Of a stretch of 64,000 bases of DNA, positions 50,601-58,665 are shown in pieces. The notes under the pieces were generated by a model that worked only from the letters and a program-made list of their open reading frames with translations, ran no database searches and was not told the DNA's origin. This DNA comes from Flavobacterium sp. LHD-80 (lineage in GTDB: Bacteria; Bacteroidota; Bacteroidia; Flavobacteriales; Flavobacteriaceae). The stretch is taken from NCBI RefSeq assembly GCF_030929605.1, contig NZ_JAVFVS010000012.1:372001-436000 (forward strand), in the 5' to 3' direction. Numbering within the stretch: position 1 is the first letter of the stretch; every line of letters begins with the position of its first letter. Made by a program: the position numbers and the translations under genes.

Positions 50601-53600
50601 CATCCAAACTAAGTCCGGAGCTATTGTACACGATCCTCCTGTTTGTGTAACTTTTAACGGAATTTCGACTTGGTAGTAGTTTTGTGTAAAATCATTACCA
50701 AAACGAATAAAACCAACCATTTCGTTATCCAACAAATTCGTTTCATTTGGAAGTGATTCAGCATGCAAAAACATTTTCAGTTTTTTGTACTGACGCATAT
50801 CAACACTTACGTTCTTGAAAACCGCTCTCGAATCCTGATACTGCAATCCTGTTCCACCAATTCGAACCGCTAAAGCCTGCTCGTTTTGATTGATAATCGT
50901 ATTATTATTATATAATTGCTCTCTTTGAACACCCGGCGGAATAACATAATTTACCGGACATTTAGTACTATTTTCTTGAATGTTAACTGCCGCAACATCA
51001 AACTGAACTCCATCGTCATCTGGATTTGGATCGTTTGCGTCAAGCGTCCCTGTGTATCTTCTCCATTCACCACGAACTAGGTCTAAAGCTCCAAAACGAA
51101 CTGTCATTTGATCATTGAATCCTGTCATGAACATACGCAAGAAACGAATAGATCTAAAATCAGTTATGTTTCCAATTGTATTTTGAGGTTTTGCAACGGG
51201 AATCTTGAACTGAATCCATCTTGCAGTTGTGGTTCCTCCATTTGGTAATTCAACATTGGTCACTTCACGAATATCAGTAATATAATTTGATCCAACCTGC
51301 ATTCCTGGTTTCAAATCGACACTATATTCATAGTAAGCATTAATCGTACTCATGGTGTTGTCACGATTAATATCTTCTACATCAGGAAGTGTTGTCGAAC
51401 CACGATTAGGATCATCGATACTTACTGCAGAGTTGTTTTCAGTTCCATTGTATCTTTTGTAGCGATCTAAAACTCCTCCTGTAGTATTCAAATAATATTT
51501 GTAATTATCCGCCGCAGGATCTTCTTCTGCTGCATAATTAGTATAAACAGAACCTTCTTTAGCATCTGGCAAACCATCTAAACCAACGTCTTGATTTTTT
51601 CGATTATCTGGATTTGTATCAAATGCATAAATCAAAGATTGAGAAGCCGGCACATCTCCCCAAATAGGTTGTGGATTTACCATTACTTGATCTGGGCCTA
51701 AACCATTTTCATATTGCTTTCTTCCGTCTTTTAAAACATCTTCTGAGATTTCACCTAAATTGAAATAAATTTTTCCTGTATTATTTGCCGGAGCTTCACC
51801 ATTTCCAACATAAGGATCTAATACCCAAAACTGAATATATTCAACATTTCCTTGTTCAAAATTGGTAGAATTCAGCGAACGCATGATTCCCCCAAAATTT
51901 GAAGTAGGTGCACTCGAACCAAAACTCGGATTATTGTTATAAGGGCCTCTGTCTGATGGAAAATATGTTAAATCAAGCGTATTGATTACCTGAATCTGAC
52001 CTTGAGCAATATCTGTATTAGGGTATAACTCTTTACTGTAGATTCTTCGAGTTGTATTTAATGACAAATCATCATTTGAAATACCATCTGGTTTTGACGA
52101 ATAAAAAACTGGATCAATTGTGTACCAAGCTAATTTTGCTCTTTTATACCCATATTCTAATGTACTAGAATTGGCATTAAATGTATTGTCATTTATTGAA
52201 TTTACAAATGGCGTTGAAGCTAGACTCCACGCATATGCAGATCTCATATCGATAGTCGACTGCGAACCTTCAAAATCATCTACATAAATAGTTGCTTCAC
52301 CTTCAAAATCACTTGCTTTTGGAGCATCAGGTTTTAAAAAAGCAACTTCACCTCGAACAGAAAGATTTGATGGAACATCTGTATCAATGTTTGGAAGTTT
52401 ATTTACCAACCTTGTAAAAAATGGGACTTCGGTCGCATAATTACCATTAAATCCGAAAATTGTATTGTTTACAGATTCCTGACCGTAGCTTGATTTTTGA
52501 GTAAATGGTTTTTCGGTCATTTTCAAATAAGTACCGCCAACTACAAATTTTTCTGAAATTTTATGTTCAACATTAAATCCAATAAATCTTCGTGTCTGTT
52601 GTCCAAAAATTGAGTTATTTTCTAACGAAACCTCAATTGGCGTATTTGAAGCTTGAAGAGAAGGATCTAAAATTTGAACTCTACCCAATTGATAATCAAC
52701 ACTATAATCAATACCTTCAACTAATCTTCGTCCGGCAGCCATAACCACAACAGAACCTTGAGGCACGTTGAAAGCTCCAATAGGGATTCCGTTGCTTCCT
52801 GAAGATTTATATTTTCCTCTCAGCATAAATTTATTCTTGTCACTATCCTGCAAAGCTCCAGATTGTGTATTGCGATACATGTTTCTAAATACATACTTCT
52901 GCTGGTTTGCATTATAAGTACTTGGATCATTATAATTTTCTGCCGAACCTGAATTTTGTAATTTTTTAAATATTAATTCTCCAAAAGGCTCTTTGGTTGT
53001 AAAAATAATTCGTCCGTTTTGAGCATCAACTGTAATCCCCTGGAGATAATCGAAGAAACCATCACCACCCGTCTGCGGGTCATTGTTATAATTCAATCTA
53101 TCTAAATTAAAGACATTCAATAAAGGTGTCTGATCTACTTTATTGTCAGGCGTTGGATTTGATGGAAAAGAAGATCCTGTAACCGGAGTAATATAATTTA
53201 TAGGAGAAGGATCTGTATACAAGATGTTCATTCTGAAATCATCTTGTTTGATTTGGTATGCCTGCGGAATTTGATAAACGTTTTTCATCATCAAGTTCCA
53301 AACCGGATTCTGCACGTTTGTCAAATTGCTTTTAAGCATTTTCAAAATCAAACTTTGTGTAATAATAGCCTGATTTGCATTATTATTTCCTGTAACAACC
53401 GTTGCATCAACACCATCGCTTCCAAATTCTCCCACTTGATATACCTTTCCTCCTTCTGTATATTCATAGGCAACAGCTAAGATCTCATCATTTGCAAGAC
53501 GCTGTTGTAACGATATATATCCTAATTGCGGATTGAAAGTAAATTCGTTTGTAGTTAATTTACGAGCATTTTCTAATATTGAGTAATCAGTTCCTTCGTT

Positions 53601-54857
53601 AACATTTGCATTATTAAATCCAGATTTTGCTGTAACGATTTCTCTAATATTCGAATTTAAAAATGATCCCGGCTGACCAATTGCTGCAGGATCATAAGCA
53701 TTATTTTCGTTATCAGAAGGCGAATCGACAGGTTTAGTAGTATTAAAGAATCCTGTTGTGTTACTAATAACGACCACTTGATTATCAGGAACATCACTAA
53801 GAGGCCCTTCACCTAAATCCTGAAGTGCGATAACATTACGAAGATTATTGCTGGTTGTGCTTACTCTATTTTGTTTATTGGTTACCCAAACCTCTATTCG
53901 TGTTACCTGAACACGGCTATCAATAACGGGGTAACTTTTTAACGAAGCATCATATTTGTCTCTAAAGAACTGTGATAAGAAAAAGTGCCTGTCATTATCA
54001 TAGTCCAATGCGTACAAATCAAAATTTTGAACTGTACCACCACCTTCGGCTACAACACTCTTTGTTTGTGATTTTTGTTCAGAGAAAACTCCTGTAACGG
54101 TCGTTTTTCCAAATTGCAATTGTGTTTTTACACCAAATAAACTCTGTGCACCGCGTATCAATGTACTATTCAATGGCATACTCACATTACCTACTTCAAC
54201 TTTCTGGATAATATCATCTTCTGAAGGCGTGTAGGCAAGTTTAAATAAATTCTGGAACGCAAATGTGGACTGGGTATCATAATTAGCATTTACCTCTAAT
54301 CTTGTTCCCACTTTCCCCATTAAACTCATGCTGATACGTTGATCAAAATCGAATGTAAGGCTTGATCTATTTCTTGGCGAAAATGAAGGATTATCTTGTT
54401 TCGTGTATCGAATTCCCAAGTCCATTTCAACAGAACCTGTGGGCTTTACATCGATTGTATTGCTACCAAAAATGCTTTCAAAAAAACTTGAATTAACATA
54501 ATATCTTGGCAATAAATTCTTTTTAGCCTCTTCGCTTCCCGCTTTTTTACCATCAATTGCATCCGCTTTTTTTCTGAAATACTCTCTTCGAGATTCTTTC
54601 AGAACCAAATCTTCATACTCTTTAGGTGTTAAAATAATTGGATAATTGACAGGGAAACCATCAACTGAATTGGAATAAATATAACGATCTGAAATTGGAT
54701 CGTATTTGTATGCCGAAAGTATGCTTGGCGGATCTTTCAACTCTACTTTCCCGACGGAAAACTGAGTTTTTGTTGTATCTTGAACTGCCGGATTTACTTG
54801 CGATCGCAAAACATTACCGCAAAATAAAACCAGTAAAAAAATACAAATTTTACGCAT
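47640..54857 (-). CDS. sprA: Cell-surface protein SprA, type IX secretion translocon
   Basis: A 2405-residue outer-membrane protein, the very large barrel that forms the type IX secretion channel (Sov in Porphyromonas). The signal peptide is MRKICIFLLVLFCGNVLRSQ. The size matches F. johnsoniae SprA within a few residues. The sequence is beta-rich throughout and ends in strands SGFTLRYNFGN, as for a barrel. A Pro/Lys-rich segment (PTAPPKPGEKIVNTTAKP) lies at about residue 1920. The start lies 23 bases after the ruvA stop, so the two are cotranscribed. It pairs with PorV and PorG-class proteins to export CTD-bearing proteins, including adhesins. Confidence 0.95.
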   Translation of the reverse strand: MRKICIFLLVLFCGNVLRSQVNPAVQDTTKTQFSVGKVELKDPPSILSAYKYDPISDRYIYSNSVDGFPVNYPIILTPKEYEDLVLKESRREYFRKKADAIDGKKAGSEEAKKNLLPRYYVNSSFFESIFGSNTIDVKPTGSVEMDLGIRYTKQDNPSFSPRNRSSLTFDFDQRISMSLMGKVGTRLEVNANYDTQSTFAFQNLFKLAYTPSEDDIIQKVEVGNVSMPLNSTLIRGAQSLFGVKTQLQFGKTTVTGVFSEQKSQTKSVVAEGGGTVQNFDLYALDYDNDRHFFLSQFFRDKYDASLKSYPVIDSRVQVTRIEVWVTNKQNRVSTTSNNLRNVIALQDLGEGPLSDVPDNQVVVISNTTGFFNTTKPVDSPSDNENNAYDPAAIGQPGSFLNSNIREIVTAKSGFNNANVNEGTDYSILENARKLTTNEFTFNPQLGYISLQQRLANDEILAVAYEYTEGGKVYQVGEFGSDGVDATVVTGNNNANQAIITQSLILKMLKSNLTNVQNPVWNLMMKNVYQIPQAYQIKQDDFRMNILYTDPSPINYITPVTGSSFPSNPTPDNKVDQTPLLNVFNLDRLNYNNDPQTGGDGFFDYLQGITVDAQNGRIIFTTKEPFGELIFKKLQNSGSAENYNDPSTYNANQQKYVFRNMYRNTQSGALQDSDKNKFMLRGKYKSSGSNGIPIGAFNVPQGSVVVMAAGRRLVEGIDYSVDYQLGRVQILDPSLQASNTPIEVSLENNSIFGQQTRRFIGFNVEHKISEKFVVGGTYLKMTEKPFTQKSSYGQESVNNTIFGFNGNYATEVPFFTRLVNKLPNIDTDVPSNLSVRGEVAFLKPDAPKASDFEGEATIYVDDFEGSQSTIDMRSAYAWSLASTPFVNSINDNTFNANSSTLEYGYKRAKLAWYTIDPVFYSSKPDGISNDDLSLNTTRRIYSKELYPNTDIAQGQIQVINTLDLTYFPSDRGPYNNNPSFGSSAPTSNFGGIMRSLNSTNFEQGNVEYIQFWVLDPYVGNGEAPANNTGKIYFNLGEISEDVLKDGRKQYENGLGPDQVMVNPQPIWGDVPASQSLIYAFDTNPDNRKNQDVGLDGLPDAKEGSVYTNYAAEEDPAADNYKYYLNTTGGVLDRYKRYNGTENNSAVSIDDPNRGSTTLPDVEDINRDNTMSTINAYYEYSVDLKPGMQVGSNYITDIREVTNVELPNGGTTTARWIQFKIPVAKPQNTIGNITDFRSIRFLRMFMTGFNDQMTVRFGALDLVRGEWRRYTGTLDANDPNPDDDGVQFDVAAVNIQENSTKCPVNYVIPPGVQREQLYNNNTIINQNEQALAVRIGGTGLQYQDSRAVFKNVSVDMRQYKKLKMFLHAESLPNETNLLDNEMVGFIRFGNDFTQNYYQVEIPLKVTQTGGSCTIAPDLVWMEENNIDLALELLTRMKIKAMPLDINSPKRDINGVYYPDDDPDLISSGGDGDSKLKLGIKGNPNFGLVRNLMVGVKSRADHKDIKGEVWFNELRMSDLDNKGGMAALLNIDTNMADFATVSATGRKSTIGFGSLEQGANERDREDIQQYNIVTNLNLGQLMPHKWGINLPFNYAIGEEVITPEYDPFNQDIKLDQLIKETTDPAEKDNIRTRAVDYTKRKSINFIGVRKERAAEQKPHVYDVENFTFSQSYNQVARHDYEVEDYRDEQSNSAVNYAYTFQTKEVVPFKQTKFMKKSDYWKMLSDFNFNYLPSNITFNTNILRQSNRQQYRLVEVEGIGLDPLYRRNFAFNYQYGFGFNVTKSLKLNYTAASNNIVKNYLNADNTPKEDFNIWDDYFDLGTPNQHIQQLILNYEIPINKIPVLSFVKAAYTYTADYSWQRSSTALSQFTAADGITYNLGNTIQNANSNTLSSTFEMNKLYKYLGLTPGGKTTAKPKPTAPPKPGEKIVNTTAKPVVNNSPFYDGLIGVLTSLKDVKVNYTKNSGTVLPGYTPSVGFFGTAKPSLGFIFGSQDDVRYEAAKNGWLTNYDNFNQNFTQVTNKILKVTANIIPFSDLTIDLAMDRTYSRNSSEQYSVVNGDYTPLSPYTYGMFSISTVLIKTSFSTSNEIESAAFDDFRNNRLVIANRLAEEHYGAGAVIPRYGDANNPIPAPGDANYAVYSANVGYPIGFTKSNQAVLLPSFLAAYSGGNASSSSTDIFRSFPIPNWSIRYNGLMRYKFFKDKFRRFSLQHNYRASYTVNQYRSNFDYYETPGGQDVNTNFYNQTVMSNVNLVEQFSPLIKVDFELKSSFRLLTEIKRDRALSMSFDNNLLTEVKGIEYVVGMGYRFKDVIFSSRLADNPTGIIKSDINIKADFSYRNNQTLVRYLDYDNNQLAAGQNIWALKLTADYAFSKNLTAIFYYDHSFSKAVISTSFPLTNIRSGFTLRYNFGN

Positions 54858-54880
54858 ACAATTGGTTTATGTTAGTTGAG

Positions 54881-55462
54881 TTACAGGCTTTTTAATGCTT
54901 TTTTTATGATGGTTTCTGCTGTAGCTTCCGGATCTTCTTTGACAATCTTTTCGACTACTTTTTCAGAAGCTTTTCGAACAAATCCTAAAACTTCCAAAGC
55001 AGATAACGCTTCATCTCGATTTGTATTGTTTTGAACTACTGAAACTTCGTCTAAATCGTACAACTTTAACACTTTTTCTTTTAAATCAAGTATAACTCGC
55101 TGCGCTGTTTTGCTACCAATTCCTTTAATTGACTGAATAACTCCCACATCTCCAGATGCAATGGCGTTTATAATTTGTTTCGGCTCGATTGAAGACAACA
55201 TTGTTCTTGCAATATTGGCACCAATACCAGAAACAGACAATAACATTCGGAATATTTCGCGCTCTGATTTCTCGGCGAAACCAAATAAAGTATGCGCATC
55301 TTCTTTAATTTGAAGATGCGTATACAATTTTATAAAATCAGCATTAGGAATCAGCGAAAAGGTATGCAAAGAAATATTCACATGATAACCCACTCCGCCA
55401 CAATCAATTACAACTTCTGTGGGATTTTTTTCGACTAATTTCCCTTGCAAATGTGCTATCAT
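54881..55462 (-). CDS. ruvA: Holliday junction branch migration protein RuvA
   Basis: A 193-residue protein. The N-terminal OB fold is MIAHLQGKLVEKNPTEVVIDCGGVGYHVNIS. Two helix-hairpin-helix motifs follow (LLSVSGIGANIARTMLS and SIKGIGSKTAQRVILDLKEK), with a flexible linker and domain III at about 145-193 that binds RuvB. It recognises four-way DNA junctions and loads the RuvB motor. It is upstream of sprA by 23 bases and downstream of maeB by 68 bases; a likely promoter lies at 55481. Confidence 0.96.
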   Translation of the reverse strand: MIAHLQGKLVEKNPTEVVIDCGGVGYHVNISLHTFSLIPNADFIKLYTHLQIKEDAHTLFGFAEKSEREIFRMLLSVSGIGANIARTMLSSIEPKQIINAIASGDVGVIQSIKGIGSKTAQRVILDLKEKVLKLYDLDEVSVVQNNTNRDEALSALEVLGFVRKASEKVVEKIVKEDPEATAETIIKKALKSL

Positions 55463-55480
55463 AAATATAATTTATAGTAC

Positions 55481-55488
55481 CAAATATA
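55481..55488 (-). promoter_or_regulatory. Putative -7 box of the ruvA-sprA operon
   Basis: On the minus strand it reads TATATTTG, an exact match, 18 bases before the ruvA ATG. TTTG lies upstream, but only 13 bases away, too near for a -33 element. Confidence 0.4.
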
Positions 55489-55530
55489 CATAAAAATAAG
55501 ACAAATTATTGCCTCCCTTTTACTTATGGA

Positions 55531-57822
55531 CTATTGTGCTAATTTATTTTTTTTAATTTCTTTTTCCTGAGCATCAATAACCGCGATCGCAGCCATATTG
55601 ACCATTTCTTCAACACTTGCTCCTAATTGGAAAATATGCACAGGTTTGTTAAGTCCCATCATAATTGGACCAATTGAACCTGCTTTATTTAATTCCTTCA
55701 ATAGCTTGTAAGTAATGTTTGCTGACTCTAAGTTAGGGAAAACCAGTGTATTTACTTTTTTGCCTGCTAATTTAGAGAAAGGGAATTTTTCTTTAAGCAT
55801 TTCAGAATTTAAAGCAAAATCTGCCTGGATTTCACCATCTACAATTAGTTCAGGATGATTTTTATGCAGATAAGCAACCGCTTCTCTTACTTTTGAAGCA
55901 TTTTGATGTGTTGATGATCCAAAGTTTGAATACGAAACCATTGCAATAACTGGTTCAATACCAAACATTTTTGCAGTTTTAGCAGTCATCAATGCAATAT
56001 TAATTAAATCTTGAGCAGACGGATTAATATTGATTGCAGTGTCAGATAAAAACATTGGACCACGTGCTGTAAGCATCATGTTTGCAGTTGCAACAAGTGA
56101 AGCTCCCGGCGCTTTTTCAATTAACTGAAGCATTGGTTTTACAACACTTGGGTAACTTCTTGAGTGCCCCGTAACAACAGCATCTGCCTCTCCCTCGTTT
56201 ACCATCATAGCTGCAAAATAGTTTCTTTCGCGCATGAATTTTTGAGCATCAAGTAATGAAACACCTCTGCGTTCTCTTGTTTCCCAGTATGAATTTGCAA
56301 ATCTATTACGTCTTCCTTCTTCTTCGTTTGTTTTAGGATCAATGATTTCAAGATCAGCATCAAAACCTAATTCTGCTTTTAATTCTAATATAATTTCCCT
56401 GTTTCCTAATAAAATAGGGAAACCAATACCATCTTCATAAACAATTTGTGCTGCTTTTAATACATTTAAATGATCTGCTTCAGCAAAAACAATTCGTTTT
56501 GGGTTTAATTTAGCACGGTTTGTAATCAAACGCACCATTTTGTTGTCGTTACCCATACGTTCGCGAAGCACATCTTCATAAGCGGCCCAATCCGTAATAG
56601 GATTTTTTGCCACCCCAGATTCCATTGCTGCTTTTGCAACTGCAGGCGCTACAACTGTAATCAATCGTGGATCAAATGGTTTAGGAATAATATATTCTTG
56701 ACCAAAACCTAATTTTGTTGCACCATAAGCCACGTTAACCTGTTCTGGAACTGGTTCTTTTGCCAAAATAGCTAAAGCTTTTACAGCCGCCATTTTCATT
56801 TCTTCATTAATCTTTTTAGCACGAACATCAAGTGCACCTCTAAAAATATATGGGAAACCAAGAACGTTATTTACCTGATTAGGAAAATCAGAACGTCCCG
56901 TAGCCATAATAACATCTTTACGAGTTTCTACAGCTAAATTATAATCGATCTCCGGATTTGGATTTGCCATTGCAAAAACAATCGGATTCTCTTTCATTGT
57001 CAATAACATTTCAGGTGAAAGAATATCTCCTGAAGAAAGTCCGATGAAAACATCAGCACCTTTTACAGCTTCAGCTAATTCAATTTTAGGACCATCAATT
57101 GCATATTTTAATTGTAATTCTGAAAGTGAAGGATTATCTTTTGTTAAAAGTCCTTTACTGTTGTACATTAAAATATTCTCAACTTTTACACCTAATAAAA
57201 CATATAAATCTGTACAAGCAATTGCAGCCGAACCTGCTCCTGAAACTACAACTTTAACATCTTCTGCTTTTTTTCCTGCTAATTCAAGTGCATTAATTAA
57301 TGCCGCTGATGAAATGATTGCCGTACCGTGCTGATCATCGTGCATTACCGGAATATCTAATTCCTCAACCAATCTTCTTTCAATTTCGAAAGATTCTGGC
57401 GCTTTAATATCTTCAAGATTAATACCTCCAAAAGTTGGAGCGATATTTTTTACAGTTTGGATAAATTCTTCTACATTTTTTGTATCAACTTCGATATCAA
57501 AAACATCAATATCAGAAAATATTTTGAATAATAAACCTTTTCCTTCCATTACTGGTTTTGAAGCTTCAGGACCAATGTCTCCAAGTCCTAAAACCGCAGT
57601 ACCATTTGAAATTACAGCTACTAAATTTCCTTTTGCTGTGTATTTATAAACGTCTTCAACGTTTGCTGCAATATCTAAACATGGCTCTGCAACACCTGGC
57701 GAATAAGCCAGCGATAAGTCTCTCTGCGTTGCGTATTTTTTTGTTGGAACTACCTGAATTTTTCCTGGAGTCGGCTCTGAGTGATACAGCAGCGCTTCTC
57801 TTCTTTTACTCTCTTTGTTCAT
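55531..57822 (-). CDS. maeB: NADP-dependent malic enzyme with phosphotransacetylase-like domain
   Basis: A 763-residue fusion. Residues 1 to about 420 are a malic enzyme (SLAYSPGVAEPCLDI, VMHDDQHGTAI, VVSGAGSAAIACTDLY for NADP binding), which decarboxylates malate to pyruvate with NADP+. Residues about 430-763 are homologous to phosphate acetyltransferase (FAEADHLNVLKAA, VTGHSRSYPSVVKPML, LVFPNLESANITYKLL). In MaeB this domain is usually regulatory, sensing acetyl-CoA, rather than catalytic. A TATCTTTG box lies upstream on the minus strand. Confidence 0.96.
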   Translation of the reverse strand: MNKESKRREALLYHSEPTPGKIQVVPTKKYATQRDLSLAYSPGVAEPCLDIAANVEDVYKYTAKGNLVAVISNGTAVLGLGDIGPEASKPVMEGKGLLFKIFSDIDVFDIEVDTKNVEEFIQTVKNIAPTFGGINLEDIKAPESFEIERRLVEELDIPVMHDDQHGTAIISSAALINALELAGKKAEDVKVVVSGAGSAAIACTDLYVLLGVKVENILMYNSKGLLTKDNPSLSELQLKYAIDGPKIELAEAVKGADVFIGLSSGDILSPEMLLTMKENPIVFAMANPNPEIDYNLAVETRKDVIMATGRSDFPNQVNNVLGFPYIFRGALDVRAKKINEEMKMAAVKALAILAKEPVPEQVNVAYGATKLGFGQEYIIPKPFDPRLITVVAPAVAKAAMESGVAKNPITDWAAYEDVLRERMGNDNKMVRLITNRAKLNPKRIVFAEADHLNVLKAAQIVYEDGIGFPILLGNREIILELKAELGFDADLEIIDPKTNEEEGRRNRFANSYWETRERRGVSLLDAQKFMRERNYFAAMMVNEGEADAVVTGHSRSYPSVVKPMLQLIEKAPGASLVATANMMLTARGPMFLSDTAININPSAQDLINIALMTAKTAKMFGIEPVIAMVSYSNFGSSTHQNASKVREAVAYLHKNHPELIVDGEIQADFALNSEMLKEKFPFSKLAGKKVNTLVFPNLESANITYKLLKELNKAGSIGPIMMGLNKPVHIFQLGASVEEMVNMAAIAVIDAQEKEIKKNKLAQ

Positions 57823-57921
57823 TATTTTTAGCTTTTATTCTAGCTTACAAAGATATAAGTCTTAGTTTAAAATGGGGTGTTTTTAGTGCTTTCTTTTGTT
57901 AAAATAACAATTTATAGCCTC

Positions 57922-57957
57922 AAAAAAAAATAGTCCATCAAAATCAGGACTATTTTT
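57922..57957 (-). terminator. Terminator of the CBS gene
   Basis: AAAAATAGTCC/GGACTATTTTT stem with a ten-base loop, followed on the minus strand by a run of T. It lies 25 bases past the CBS gene stop (57982). Confidence 0.82.
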
Positions 57958-57981
57958 AAAAGTATATTTTTCAGGTTTTCT

Positions 57982-58407
57982 TTATTGCGAAATATAAGAA
58001 TTTAGATGATTTATTGTGTCTTTCTGAATTTCGATAATTGCCTTTACAACATCGCTGATGGAGATAATTCCAACTACAGTTCCGTCTTCTAAAACAGGTA
58101 AATGTCTAATTCTTTTTGTGCTCATCAGCTCCATACAATCTTCAATATTATTTGAAAGATTTACGGAGAAAACATTGCTTTCCATAATTTCATGCACAAA
58201 TGTTTCTTTTGACGATTTGTCTTTTAAAACAATTTTTCGGGCATAATCTCTTTCAGACAATATTCCTTTAAGGTCGGTTCCATCAATTACAAGGATGGCT
58301 CCTATGTTTTTTTCACCCATTACTTTCAATGCTTCATATACCGTTGTAGATGAAAGTACTGAAAAAACATTTCTCCCTTTTGCGTTTAGTATTTGATTTA
58401 CAGTCAT
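57982..58407 (-). CDS. Two-CBS-domain protein
   Basis: A 141-residue protein made only of a CBS pair: VFSVLSSTTVYEALKVMGEKNIGAILVIDGTDLKGILSERDYARKI and VFSVNLSNNIEDCMELMSTKRIRHLPVLEDGTVVGIISISDVVKAI. This compact type binds nucleotides (AMP, ATP, NAD or similar) and often regulates a partner enzyme or transporter. No partner is coded in the same transcript: a terminator follows, and the upstream gene's terminator precedes it. Function unassigned beyond the domain. Confidence 0.93.
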   Translation of the reverse strand: MTVNQILNAKGRNVFSVLSSTTVYEALKVMGEKNIGAILVIDGTDLKGILSERDYARKIVLKDKSSKETFVHEIMESNVFSVNLSNNIEDCMELMSTKRIRHLPVLEDGTVVGIISISDVVKAIIEIQKDTINHLNSYISQ

Positions 58408-58609
58408 ATCTGAAAAAATTTAGTTTTATAAAGTTAAATAAAAAATGATAAAACTTGTTACTAAAATTTACTTTTTAAAAACCTAATTCATTCATTTTAA
58501 ACAAAATACAACACATTTCGATTTTTCAAAATTATTCAACAAAGAATGAAATCAATTGAAGAAGTTTTTTGTGAAAAATTTGATTTTTTAACGATTTCAA
58601 AGTTTTTAC

Positions 58610-58652
58610 AAAAAAGAAGCTCTTTTCATAACTTGAAAAGAGCTTCTTTTTT
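58610..58652 (-). terminator. Terminator of the adhesin-SprF-OmpA operon
   Basis: A perfect 19-bp stem with a five-base loop; on the minus strand the 3' arm ends in a T6 run, then GTAAAAAC. It lies 14 bases past the OmpA-family stop. Confidence 0.88.
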
Positions 58653-58665
58653 AATTATTATCTTT

